Below, in pieces: positions 1 to 10,899 of a stretch of DNA of 64,000 bases (positions within the stretch are counted from its first letter, which is position 1; every line of letters starts with the position of its first letter). The position numbers were made by a program, and so were the translations under genes. The notes below the pieces were generated by a model. The model had not been told where the DNA came from and ran no database searches. It saw only the letters and a list, made by a program, of their open reading frames with translations. Origin of the DNA: Chrysophaeum taylorii (lineage: Eukaryota > Sar > Pelagophyceae > Pelagomonadales > Pelagomonadaceae); NCBI GenBank assembly GCA_029834535.1, contig JAQMWT010000055.1, positions 186,001 to 250,000 on the forward strand, written 5' to 3'.

Positions 1-1394
1 AGGATGGTGTCTCTGGCCTCGACGCCCGTTGCAATCATTCGAGAACCGAGCGCGCGACTCCCGCGGCGCAGGACGACTCGATACTCTTGGTGCCGACATC
101 CAGCTGGTGCCAGGCATCGATGCAGCTCATTTCGCCCGCACGGACTTCAAGGCGCATGCCGCTGCGCGCCGGAGAAGCCGTCATGGACCGCCACCAGATG
201 AGAGACGCGGAACTTGTCGAATAAGTGCCCGAGCGGCACATCGCAATTATGCCGAGGCCAACGACGCCATAAATTTGAATCCTTCGTAGACGAGGCCTCG
301 TTCATGCCGGGCAACGAGACGAAGACATTAACGGTTAACACCTTCTTGTGCGCAAACAAAGGAGCTCGAACGTTACAGCGTCGATACGGGCTTAGACATT
401 AAAGACCTCAAGCCCGAGTCCTACGCGTCCACGCAGGATGCGACCACAAGTCGAAGAGCTGCGAGCTGTCGACCGGAGGCTGTTGTGCGTGCAGATGCGT
501 GAGCAGAAAGTGCAGGTCCTTGGTACCGCCACGGCGCAGCGCCTCGACCTCGAGTCTTGGCGGCTCGAGAGCGACCAGAAAAATATAGAGTGAGTCGCAG
601 AGGAGCGACAGGTAGAAGAAGCGGAAGCAGCGAACAACTAGGCGCTCACCACTTCCGACGATCGATGACGTGTTGGTGGGTACGCGGGTGGAAGTCCTCT
701 GGGAGTTGGCTGGCCAACCAGGCACCTACTGGATGCCGGCATCATTGGAACGATTTCGACGGGTGTGACTTCCAAAGAAGAACGCCAGAAATTGGGGCCG
801 TGTCTTTGTCAGGTTTGTCAGGTCGATGGCGGCTTGCTGGGTGGCTGAAGGCGCATCGTCCTTTAACGAGACACAAAGCCTGGCTCCAATCGCTTCTCGA
901 GTCGGCACACGATGATGTCGAGGACGAGAAGGGCGTTGAGAACGACGGGAACCAGGGTGACGACGACGACGCACAGATTGCTATATGATGGATGGGTGAC
1001 AACAACGATTGACGACGAGACGATGGCGGTGTTCGTCCCGCGGACCCTGCCTGGCCAGTCAAATTGGTCAAAGATCGACACGATCGACGCCATGATGAAG
1101 CAACTTGGATGTGCATTGTGACGTGCCTCTTTGTCCGGCGCAATGTTTTTCTCTTTCATGGTCGCACGTGCTGACCACCGTCAGACCAAGACCCCCACGC
1201 GGGCCAATTTATAGTCCGTCCCTCCCTCCCTCCCTCCCTTTTTTTCTGTCTTTCTCCACGCGGAGTTCGAGTACGTAAAACTCTGAATAACCTGCAAGTG
1301 TGAGCAGCCGAAGCGCGCACGGATCTTGAGAACATCCATGTCGCCGACAGAAGGGCGGGCACCAAGAATAGAATAATAGTAGGAGGAAGAACGT
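1..1394. other. No confident gene; left flank
   Basis: I see no recognisable protein domain in this stretch. Reading frames on both strands are short and have no family signature. One minus-strand frame starting with ATG at 1159 and running to 863 encodes about 98 residues with a hydrophobic run rich in Val and Leu, so a small membrane protein is possible but unsupported. A CT-rich run lies at about 1218-1240, just downstream of the acyl-CoA synthetase stop codon, and could belong to its 3' UTR. Confidence 0.4.
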
Positions 1395-3755
1395 CTAGGC
1401 CCAGACGGCCGAGGCGCTGGCGCCGTAGATCTTCTTGAGGGTGTGAGCGTACTTGTCGACGACCGCGGTACGCTTGAGCTTGAGGGTGGGCGTGAGTTCG
1501 CCGGTTGCTTGGGAGAAGTCGAGGGGGAGAATCTGCGACGCAGACAGACGCGTGAGTAGGCGGAAAAGAGACAAGGGTCCTCACTCACGGCGAATTTTTG
1601 GATCCTCTGGGCCGCCGAGACAGCCACGGTGTCGTTGTAGGTGTCGATCGCGCGTTGGACGAGGGCGGTCCACGCGGGGGAGTCTGCGGCCTGGGTCGCC
1701 GTGGTGATTAGAGGATCGACGTCGAGGGCGGGACCGACGAGGACGTCGTCGAAGGACCCCGTCGCCTCGTTTGGTCGTTGCTTGAGCGTCACGAGGAGGC
1801 TGAGGAACTTGAGCTTGTCTCCGACGACGACGCAGGTCGACGCTTGCGGGAGAAGAGACTTGACGGCGTCCTCTATCGGGACGGGAGCGACGTTTTCGCC
1901 GCCCGCGGTGATAAGGAGTTCCTTGATGCGACCGGTGATTTTCAGCATCGGATTCTTTCCCTCCTCCTTGACGGGGAAGACAAACGTTCCCGTATCTCCC
2001 GAGTGCAGCCAGCCGTCGTCGTCGATCGTTTCTCTCGTCTTTTCGTCGTTTCGGAGGTACCCGAGCATGACGCCGCGGCCGCGGAAGCAGATCTCGCCTT
2101 CGCCAGGCTTGTCGCGGCCCTGGAGGTGGTCGAGCTTGATTTCGATGCCCGGGCACGCAACGCCGCAGGTGCCCGGTACGTAGTAGTCGTCGACGGTGAC
2201 CGCCGCGGGACCGGCAACTTCAGACATGCCGAACGCCTCGTTGACGGTCAACCCGAGGGAACCGAAGTACTCGAGGGTCGCGACGGCGATGGGGGCGGCG
2301 CCGGTGAAGACGACATGGCAGCGGTCGAGGCCGATGGCGGCGTGGACCTTTTTGAGAACGGCCTACGCTCTCGCCGAGAATTAGGTTCGTAGAAGAAGAA
2401 GAAAATAAAGGACGAACCGCGGCGAGGGTCTCCTGGAGCAAGCCGAAAATTCCCGGGAATTGCGAGGGCGCGTCGGCGCGCAGGCGGCGGTACTTTGCGA
2501 GCGCGACCGATTTCGCCCACGTCGAGACGTGCTTTTTGAGGCCCGTCGTCCTGGCGCCGACGGCCTGGAGCGCTTCGGCAAATTTCTCGAAGACTCGGGG
2601 CACGCCAAAGAAAACGGTCGGCCGCACGGCACAGAGCGTCAGCTTGAGGGATCCCTTGAGGGCGTCGGGCCTCGCGAAGTAGACGGTGGCGACCTCCACG
2701 GTACACCCGAAGGTAGCGTCGCCGACGGTCCGCCCCGCGCACGCGAGGTTCGCGTAAACGTCGAGCGTCTGCGCGGCGATGTGCGAGAGGGGCAAGTACG
2801 AGATGAGCTTTTCGTGGCGGGCGTGGCCGAACCCCGCGACGCACGCAAAGCTCCGGACAATCCAAGTGATGTTGTCGTGCGACACCATGACGGCCTTTGG
2901 CGTGCCCGTCGTGCCGCTCGTGTATATCAACGTGCAACACTCGCCCGGACTCGCGCCCGAGCGGCTTCCGTTCGTCTTCGGCGAGGCGGCCATGAACTCG
3001 TCCCAGAGCATGCACTTGACGACGAGGAGCTTCGACGAGAAGGGCTTGGTGTCGGGCCCGTACGAGACGAGTGACTTGACGTTGAAAGTTTCCTGCGCCA
3101 ACGCCGCCTCGACCTTGGCCGCCTGCTTTGCGCCCTCGACGACGACGATCGCCGCGCGAGAGTGCTCGACGATATACCGAACGCTTTCGACGCCGTTGGT
3201 GGCGTAGATACCCGTCGCGAACCCCCCCGCGACGATCGCCGCGAGGTCCGCGACAAGCCACTCCTTGGAGTTGAACCCGAGGATCGCGCACGACGTTCGC
3301 GGTTCGAGCCCCAGCGACGTCATCGACGCGGCCGCGCGCCGCACTTGGGCGACGTACTCGCGCCACGTCCACGACACGTAAACGACGGCATCGCCGTCGG
3401 GCGACGCCTCCCAGGCGAGGGCGGGCGTATCGTTCGAGCCGAGGCGCTCGACGAGGAACGGCACCGTCTCGCTCGCCCACGCCGCCGGGCCCTCGGCCGA
3501 TACACCGCGCTCGAGGTCACCCTCGGCCACCGTCGTCCACGCCTTGCCCGATGGCGGCGGCCCGCCCACCACCTCGCTCACCTTCGCTTCGCGCATAAGA
3601 AGAGGCGATGATGCCTTTTTGCGCTTCCGGGTCATTCTCTTGTACACCACGTAGCAGCACGCGCCCCCGGCGACGAGGGCGAGTCCCCACCGCCGCCGGT
3701 CACCGGCCTCGCCTTTTAGTAGCACCTCGCGACACCGCGACACGACCACGCTCAT
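1395..3755 (-). CDS. Long-chain acyl-CoA synthetase (AMP-binding, ANL superfamily), 3 exons
   Basis: The enzyme activates fatty acids to acyl-CoA using ATP and CoA, feeding lipid synthesis or beta-oxidation. The ATG is at 3755. Two in-frame phase-0 introns restore one continuous frame: 2363-2417 (55 nt, GT...TAG) and 1533-1588 (56 nt, GTGAGT...CAG). Exons of 446, 258 and 46 codons give about 749 residues ending in a TAG at 1395, close to the usual 650-750 of eukaryotic ACSLs. Visible motifs are the ATP/AMP loop YTSGTTGTPKA, the adenylate motif around GMSEVAG, WLHSGDTG, the hinge-region RIKELLITAGGENVAP and the C-terminal GELTPTLKLKR. The N-terminus has a hydrophobic stretch (LALVAGGACCYVVY) followed by basic residues, as expected for a membrane-anchored ACSL. 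The family call is firm; organelle and chain-length preference cannot be read. Confidence 0.93.
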
Positions 3756-5101
3756 TCGAATCCTTTGCCGATACGCCGAGTCCTTGGTCCTGCAACTTGC
3801 GAAAAGCGATGAATCAGCTATCTAGGGAGATAATCTAGGGAGATAGGCCTATCTCGGCCATTTTGTAATAGGCGTCTAGGAAGGAACCTCCTTCGTGGAG
3901 CCTGTCTGTCTGTCGACAGTAGCCTACGATGCTTCCACGCACGGCGCGCGCGCACGATGTGTCGCGTTACACGTCGTCGCCAGACTTGGATACATCATAT
4001 CAGAACGTCAACCCTCCTCCAGCGCCTTGGCCTGGTTCGATACCTACATTTCCCGCTTGTTGCCCGCATGCCTTGGAACCGCCTCCCTCGGAAGATAAGC
4101 TAAGCTAAGCTAAGATAAGATGTGACGTGATGCTTCCCTCTCCTCATGGTGCGCCTCTCGACAAACGCCCCAGCGGGCTCCCACAGTTCGCGTACGACCG
4201 AGACCGGGGTTTCTCTTAACAAAAAAGCACTCCGCAACTTCGACATACTAACGAAAAAGGGATGGTATAACTCACTCATTCTCTCGCTCAAGACTGTGAC
4301 AACTGGAAACAGACCATCACCTCGCCCTCAATCTTCCTTTCTACTCTCCTTATCTGAACGGCCGGTGACTCTGATCCCGCTAGCCACGGCGCTGGGATCA
4401 GCCTAAGCCCCGTGCATTGGGGTGTGGCCTTTATAAGCTAGATAGTCTTTTCGGGGTGGGGAGTAAACTCAACAGGCTTCTTTGCTTGTTCGGGGTGGGG
4501 GGGTGCCGGGGGGGGAAGAAGATACTAATCGTAGCCATTCGTTCGGCTGGCACGCGCTTTTTGGTCATCTCACGGCATCGTCAGGCACCAGGTATATTTC
4601 AAATGCCCTTGAGCCTGTTGCCGGCTCGCCGTCTTTACTCTGATTCGTGTTCTGTGCAAGAGGCACCTCCGGTTACGCGTGTTTGGTGCTGTCACGCCTC
4701 ACCTCCGCTCAAGAAGCAAAAAAAAAATAGTAAGAGATAGGAATTTTTCAAAAGTGATCGACTTTCCGTACATGCCGTCTGCAATGATGTCCATAGGGCC
4801 AAGTTCGTATGGGCGAGTGGGGCAAGAGGAAGAGTGTTTTCAAGCAAACACGCGTCGGTGTCGTGTTCATCTCAAAAAAGGATGTATCAAGGATGAAACC
4901 AGCAGGAGCGAGCGGGGGGGGGTGAGAAAGAGAGGCGGACGGGGGGATCGGAGGGTATCGTCGTCAAGAGGACAAGGTGCACGTGTCCTGGGCTCTTCTT
5001 GATCGTTGAACGTGATCAACATGGCCGAGCGGCGTGCAGGAAGGCGAGGGGCTGACTTGAGAGAAAGCGAACAAACATATCTGGGTACGACGAGCGCGTC
5101 A
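3756..5101. other. Intergenic, no gene seen
   Basis: The interval separates the 5' end of the acyl-CoA synthetase from the 3' end of the cyclin. Frames are short and unlike any family. It holds a run of AAGCT units near 4095-4115, G-rich tracts at 4455-4520, a poly-A tract near 4725 and, at about 4365-4425, a copy of a dispersed repeat found again on the opposite strand at 19353-19410. Confidence 0.5.
4365..4425 (+). repeat. Dispersed repeat, copy 1
   Basis: This segment contains CCACGGCGCTGGGATCAGCC followed by TAAGCCCCGTGCATTGGG. The reverse complement of 19353-19410 reads almost the same (CCACGGCGCTAGGATTAGCC, then TACGCCCCATGCACTGGG). By eye the two agree at roughly 80% of positions over about 58 bases. 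The parent element is unknown. Confidence 0.55.
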
Positions 5102-7143
5102 TCATCGCTCCCATTTTTCGCGGTAGGTATCAACGGCCCTCGAAGCCGTCACGGGACAGTAATCGAAAAAAGCGTCGTGGCTCGTCGTCAACCCCTCGTT
5201 CTTGTCGTAGCTGACCATTCTAGGCCCTAGATCGGCGGCACTCTCAGCATCCGAGTTGGACGGACGAACGCCGAAATAGACGTTGCACTCGTCGTCGAAG
5301 TCGTAGTCAAGAAGACCTAAATCTTGGTCGCGAAGCTCGTCCGCCTCGCGAATCATCAGATCGATGTCTTTGTTGGCACATCGTCCGTCTGACGACGACG
5401 CGACGCCGCCGAGCTGCACGGCGTCGATGATCGACATGATTTCGGTGATGTCGTGCGGCGACGCCGCGTGCTCGCGGTGATCGACAACGTTGATTACGTT
5501 CTTGGGGTCTGTATTATCGAGGGGTGCGCTGTCCATCGCCTGCGCGACCTCGGCGTCGACGTCATCGTCAATCTTAGCAGCAGTCTCGCGCAGGAACTTG
5601 GTGCCGCACTCGTTGACGAGGCGTTCGGCGTTAGGCGAGTCGAGGTATGCAAAACCGCATTTTTTGACGAGCTGGAGCCAGCTGTGGGCGGTAGCAGCGG
5701 TGAGGTTGAGTTCCCGCATGGCGCCTGCGCGAGACCTGGTCCAGAGACGCGCGAAAAAAAACAGGAGACGAACACATGATGGCCGAGACCGCCTGCAACG
5801 ACGACGTAAACTTCAGGAAGTCGAGGTCGTAGAGCGCCGAGTTGAGGAGGACGTCTGCGCGCCTGCAGGACGACGACCTCCTCAGCACAACTGTCGATCA
5901 GCGAAGAAGACCGACGCACTCCTCGAGGGTCTCGACAACGCTGTCCTCGGCGTCGACGAGGCAGACGAGCATTCCGACGTAGCTGCGACGGCCGTGGGCT
6001 TTGGGCGCGCGACGATATCGTACGCGTGCTGCGTCGTGGGATGCAGCCGCCACTTCAGCGCAGCCAGCAGCTCGAGTTCCATCCGCCGGAGCTGCGGCGC
6101 GGCGATTCAATCACTTCGGATGCGCGGGCGGGGATCTCACGTCCGCGGGTACCTACGATCGCGGATTAAGAACAACGTCTGGGGCGTCGAGGAACGTACG
6201 AAAATGTTCTCCGAGAGATCGCAAAATTGGGTCTGGCGGACACACAAGAAGAAGTTTGCCAACGAGATCGAGCGATCGACGACTCACCGCGAGAATCGGT
6301 CGCCGCTCCTCGATTTTTGTGGCCTGCGCGCGGTCCGTTCGCTCGTTTTTGTTCCCGATCGCGAACGGCGGACCCCGGTCGCGACGAGAAATAGGCATCC
6401 AACTGCCGCACGCCTAAAGGACACTCGACGTTTGTTGTTGTTGCCGCCGCTCGACAGCAGTCGTGCCTTACCGGAAATTCAAGCTGTTGCAAGAACTTTT
6501 GCTCAAAAACCGGTCGAGGTAGTTGACAGCAGTGTAGATCGTGCCGACGTCGAGATGAAAAGAATCCGCGAGCTGCGCTTGATAGAGTCACGGACGACGC
6601 GAAGCACCGTTTGACATTTTTTTCGGCGCAAATAAAAAAAAAAAAGAGCGCGCACGCACCTGGTGGTACCACGTGATGATCTTGGAGCGCCAACTGGACG
6701 TCATGCCGTCCGTCTGGACCTACGCGCGGCGCGTCAACGCGACGAGAGATTTGCGAGACGTGTGTGCTCGACCGAAATAAGGAGGGCGCGGAGGACCCAC
6801 GGTATTGACGTAGCCGTGGAGGGGCGCGTAGTGGCACTGGGTAGGTCGTCGGGCCGGCGACCGGGGACGGCGTACCTCTTCGCGGGCAGCGGCGCGCAAG
6901 CGGCGCACCGCTTGCTGCGGCGAGAGCTGCTCGAGGCAGTGCGCGCCGATGCCCATATCGAAGACGCGCGCGCCGCGGCCGTCCTCGGCGACCGGCCGGC
7001 GAGCCGAACCTGAAACGAGTCGTCGTGCGGCACGCCGGCGCGATGGATTCACCGTCGACGCTCGGCGTGTCCGGCGGCGAGGGTCCGCGGACTTGTTGAA
7101 GCCGGCGCCGCTTGGTTCCGACTTGCACTTGCGCCTCGGCCAT
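5102..7143 (-). CDS. Cyclin, 13 exons including a 12-nt microexon
   Basis: Cyclins bind and activate cyclin-dependent kinases. The gene is split by twelve introns of 39-90 nt, all GT...AG. My exons, in order: 7053-7143, 6876-7009, 6810-6836, 6660-6719, 6472-6572, 6386-6413, 6288-6323, 6200-6232, 6141-6152, 6024-6091, 5920-5982, 5776-5862, 5102-5735. Phases match throughout, giving about 457 residues. Residues about 88-195 form the first cyclin box, with WRSKIITWYHQ, TAVNYLDRFLSK, CLFLATKIEE and RRMELELLAALKWRLHP. Residues about 195-290 form the second, with ETLEERADVLLNSAL and DFLKFTSSLQA. The C-terminal 165 residues are acidic and unrecognised. No LxCxE motif is seen, so the D/A/B/E class is unresolved. 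The third exon could instead extend to 6801, using GTGGGT as donor. A TTG codon lies upstream of the chosen ATG at 7143. Confidence 0.85.
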
Positions 7144-7356
7144 CTTCGTCGCCGCCACCAAGTTTGTGAGGACGCCCCGGGACCACCAAACAAATGTCTC
7201 GCTGAGAGACTGTTCCCGCTATACGGACCACGTCGCGCGCCACCACAAATTTGCCGTTTGGACACAAAACAAACTGGCACAACTTTAATTTGAGTCAAAC
7301 CAATGATGCTCGCGGTTTCTTTCGAACCGGGATTCGTTCCGGACGATCGTGGATCT

Positions 7357-7618
7357 TCAAGATTGGTTGTACTGGCAAAACGTTTTATGATGTCGAGTCT
7401 TCAAGTTTCGAACTTCTCTGTCATTCTGAAATGAGTCGGGTGGCGTGTGATTAGAGCAAAGAAGGATATTACGTTTCTTTAATGTGCCACAACAACGAAT
7501 GCGAAGCCGTGACCAACGCCGTTTCATCCCTTTCCTGACAATTGCCGGGATTGAATAACTGTCCCACGCGAACTTGCGTCTGTTATTACGGGGGGGGGGG
7601 GTCCGTTGCTGCTGCTGC

Positions 7619-7651
<33 letters not shown>

Positions 7652-8535
7652 GCGTTGGGTCTCACCTCCGCCGCAGCCCGGTCGTCGGCGATATCATCGC
7701 GGTCGTCGCAATCATCATCATCATCATCGAGGTGCGAGGAGGAGCGGACGTGGATCTGGGTAGCGAGAGGCCCCTTGGAGAGCGAGGCCTTGGTACCTCC
7801 TGCGCGGACGAACCGAATGGCAGCGTCGAGTTCCCAGAGCCAGTAGGCGGACGGATCGTTCATGTTGATGCCCTCGGCGAAGGGGGCGACGTGGCGCTTG
7901 ATGAAGTCCGCGTCGAGGAGCGAGGGCTGGAGCGAGAAGAGAGGCCAAGGGGGCGGATCCTCGTCGGCCGCGCGCAGCGGCGCGAGGCGGAGCGCGAGGA
8001 CGTCGGAGGGTTCGTCGGGCGGGTAGAGGCTCGCCGCGGATTGGCCGAGCGCGATGACCGCGTACCCGTTCTCGCGGCGAATATCGTAGTCCCCCGGCTT
8101 GCCGTCGAGAAACGCACCGTTCACAGCCACCTGGGAGCACCCCGACTCGACGGCGGCCGCGATAGCGCGTTCGACGAGGTCCCCCGAGCCGCCTCCGTCC
8201 ACTCGCCAGTCGTCCTCCCACTGGAGCCACCACTTGGTCCGCACGATCGTGGCGAGGAGATTGAGGCTCCGGGCGTGCCGGTACATACTCGGGCCCTTGC
8301 AGATGAGCGTGAGCCACGGCGCGCGCCGCATGATCGCGACGCGGTCCTCGATGTTCGCGCCAGCATCGGCGACCACGATCCAGTCGCGGATGCGCCGCTG
8401 CGTGGCGGGCGCGCAGGCGGCGACAAACGACTCGAGTGCTTCGAAGAACGAGGCGCGCCGCCCGTTGAAGGTGCAGGTCCAGGTCACGTCGGCCGACGCC
8501 GACGCGGCCAGCGGTGCCGCGATCGTTCTGGACAT
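7357..8535 (-). CDS. Glycosyltransferase-like protein (GT-A type fold suspected)
   Basis: The protein has 392 residues from an ATG at 8535. Residues about 15-240 look like a nucleotide-sugar glycosyltransferase. They include an opening TWTCTFNGRRASFFEALES, a DWIVVADAGANIEDR block and LQWEDDWRV near residues 105-111, which resembles the metal-binding acidic motif (DxD-like) of GT-A enzymes. Residues about 265-315 are low complexity: an aspartate run, then two glutamine runs from CAG repeats at 7605-7651. The last 70 residues are basic and unrecognised and may not be genuine coding sequence. No signal peptide or membrane segment is obvious. The substrate cannot be inferred. An uncharacterised algal family is possible. 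Confidence 0.6.
7605..7651. repeat. CAG/CTG trinucleotide repeat
   Basis: A (GCT)n run interrupted by one CTT encodes glutamine tracts in the minus-strand glycosyltransferase-like gene. A poly-G run sits immediately before it at 7591-7601. Confidence 0.9.
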
Positions 8536-8785
8536 TTTGTTGCCCTGCTTAACGTGGGAGGAGCGAAGTGCCGAGGGGTGGCGAGAGGCCTCGAGAGGCT
8601 GGAATGCGAAATCGCCGCTGAGCCGGGGTGCACGCGAAGAGAGGAGAGGGCAGGGCCAGCCAGCACGTGTGGACGTCTAGTGACAGAAACCCTCGTTTGC
8701 TAGTGCTCCTTACCCACTCATCCGACTCATAGGCTTCTTGGCCTCCTAAGGTCCGCGCGCCCGACGCTGGCATCGAGAGGCCCCG

Positions 8786-9350
8786 ATGGCCTTTACGTTC
8801 TGCCGGCCCTGGACTTCGAGGGCTTTGAACATCGACTCCCGCTTGTTGGCGCCTTTGGCGCATGCGAAGATTGCCTCAATAGATTGCCTCGCAGGCGTCC
8901 TCGGTGAAGAGGCCGACCGTGCGCCATCGAGGGCACCTGCCAGGAATTCCAGCTTGAACTCCTTGGGGTGCTCCGGGTCGTGGAACGCCTTGACGGAGGC
9001 GTTGGGGTACAGCGGGATTGGGTAGGTGAACCAGTTGATCTGCTCGTTTGCGTCGTCGTTGCTGTAGGGGTTGCTTTCAGGGTGCGTGTCTGAGGCGTTG
9101 ACGCGGAAAATTTCCGTGCCGCGTCTGCCGCGTCTTTGAGGTGCCGTGCGCCTGAAAGGCCTCGTCGAAGTCCTCCGGCTTGAGCTGGAGAACTTCGTAC
9201 CAGGCGCACTTCGGCTGGTTCGCCCAGAAGGTAGGGCTTCACGCTTCACGCAGAAAAGGGCGCCTTGGACGGCGCCGTTGAGCTTGAGATTGAGGTCCTT
9301 GAAGGCATCCAGCAGCACCAACCTGCGTCGAGGGCGCCGCATCTCGGCAC
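8786..9350 (-). pseudogene. Frameshifted gene remnant, unknown family
   Basis: Two minus-strand frames carry protein-like sequence that reads as one broken product. The upstream piece includes FWANQPKCAWYEVLQLKPED, then FDEAFQAHGT. Near 9125 the sense shifts to another frame carrying TEIFRVNASDTHPESNPYSN, INWFTYPIPLYPNASVKAFH and HPKEFKLEFLAG. No GT...AG intron joins them neatly, and no ATG-initiated frame covers both. I do not recognise the family. A degraded transposon or viral gene, or an intron I failed to place, are all possible. Confidence 0.4.
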
Positions 9351-9359
9351 GCGAATAAG

Positions 9360-9954
9360 CAGCTGGTGACGGATCATCTTGTGCTCATGAGACCGAACGG
9401 CACTTTCTCTGGGGATGAGCAAAAGTTTCGCCGGTAGGCGGCCAGAAAAGCGCACCGCGTCCTTAATTTGGACAGGGGATCACCCAGAGCGTGCGAAGAA
9501 AGACACGGAACGCACTAAAAAGACACACTGCTGCATCCTTCGCGATCCGACGAGCGGCACGACGTGTTACGAACTGCTGCGATGCCGAGGATGAAGACCA
9601 GCGGTACTTTGGACGGCTACGTTTCGGTGACGACGGGTTTTCCTCCAACATGAAAGCTGTCGCGCTGTCGTGTTTTCTTCTGCTTCTGCAGGCGGAGGGA
9701 GGTACGAGAGACGAGGGAAGGCGAGGAAGACGCTAACTGCGCGTGTGGGACGTTTCCAGCCTCAGCCGGCCTCTGCCGGCCGCTTCGGGCCGCTTTTTTT
9801 GTCGTTTTCGTGATGTTGACTTTGACTTGACCATCTTCATGAAGGCAGTCATACTGAAAGTTGATTTTGACGTGACCCAGATCTGACCACTGTCTGCGTG
9901 ACGTCAAAGTCAATTTTTTTGATGTGACAAAATCTTCGAGTCAAGGTGCAGCCC
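9360..9954. other. Intergenic, no clear gene
   Basis: The only item of note is an ATG at 9650 on the plus strand followed by a signal-peptide-like start (MKAVALSCFLLLLQAEGG), which ends within about 30 codons. It may be the first exon of a lost secreted protein. Several short TCAAAGTCAA-like motifs occur between 9820 and 9930. Confidence 0.35.
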
Positions 9955-10052
9955 TGAAGGGTTTTAAAAAGTCGGCAGCTAACGAGAGGGGGGTGCGAGT
10001 GGGGGCAAGGAAAGGCTTTTGAAGAGTCGACTGTTAAGAGGGGGGGGGGGTG
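9955..10052 (+). repeat. GTCGAC dispersed repeat, two adjacent units
   Basis: The units centre on GTCGGC at 9971 and GTCGAC at 10026. Each has an upstream TTTTRAA and a downstream AAGAGGGGG or diverged equivalent, and they lie 55 bases apart. They belong to the family seen at 16.4-16.75, 20.38, 32.46, 55.4 and 58.7 kb. Confidence 0.7.
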
Positions 10053-10085
10053 ATTGAGCCAATCAGAATCTCGCTAAACGGCCCG

Positions 10086-10614
10086 ATGGAGGGGGACTCA
10101 AAGGTGAGAAGACCGAAAAAGACTCGAGCCATATCCGAGGAGGAGGAGGAGGAGGAGGAGGACGACGACGACGCGGAGCTCTTTCGCCAGCGCCCCTCGA
10201 AGCGACCTTCGGTGCGTCGCGTTGCGTCATCCGAAAGACGAGGAGCAGGTGCCGATCGCGCCAGCGCCGCCGGACGAGAGGGACGAGAAGCCAACCTACG
10301 TCAACGCCAAACAATATAATCGCATCATCAAGCGACGGCTAGCGCGCGCCAAGCTGGAGACTCTCTGGAAAGTGAGTCACGAGCGCAAGCTCTACCTGCA
10401 CGAGTCGAGGCACAAGCACGCATGCCGCCGGAAGCGTGGTCCCGGCGGCCGTTTCCTCACCAAAGCTGAGCTCGCCGCGCTCAAGGAAGCCGAAGACGCA
10501 GAGGCGTCCGCCGCTTCTCCGGACGACACGCCGTCCTCGGAACAGTTGGCGGCGACCGCCATTATCGCCGTGAGGCAAGGCCGACCAGGCCCCCCCGGGG
10601 CGGCGGCGTTGTGA
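10086..10614 (+). CDS. NF-YA / HAP2 / CBF-B, CCAAT-binding factor subunit
   Basis: NF-YA is the DNA-sequence-reading subunit of the trimeric CCAAT-box transcription factor NF-Y. The ATG at 10086 opens a 42-codon exon, a 37-nt phase-0 intron (10212-10248, GTGCGT...CAG) follows, and the second exon ends at 10614, giving 163 residues. The conserved core is unmistakable. The NF-YB/YC-binding helix reads [20 protein letters not shown], and the DNA-binding part reads [19 protein letters not shown] then RFLTK. The N-terminus has a Glu/Asp run. The spliced start is preferred because the second exon's own frame has no upstream ATG. The protein is small for the family and lacks long Gln-rich activation regions. 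Confidence 0.93.
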
Positions 10615-10619
10615 TCCAT

Positions 10620-10890
10620 CGACGGCTCTATGCATAGTTGTGCGAATACTGCAGTAATAATATGTGCCGCCGGCCGCCTCTGCGGTGATGAGCGTCGACG
10701 ACTCTCGACGCGGGAGGTGTGGCGGTAGTCGCGCGCACCTCACTCCCCGCCCTTTATATATAACAAAGACCACGGGCTTCGATACTTCGGGGTCAAACCG
10801 CCGTCTTATCGCAACAGTGTGATCATGGCAACCAACAATAATCGCATGTCGTATCTACTCGGATTAGCCACCCGAGTTTACGGTGCCTTC
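10620..10890. other. Spacer between NF-YA and a LINE remnant
   Basis: This is presumably the NF-YA 3' UTR and flank. No gene is seen. Confidence 0.4.
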
Positions 10891-10899
10891 TGAACCAGC

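Noticed and set aside
7606-8703. Plus-strand frame starting with a poly-leucine run
   Set aside because: It is the antisense reading of the CAG repeat and the glycosyltransferase-like gene.
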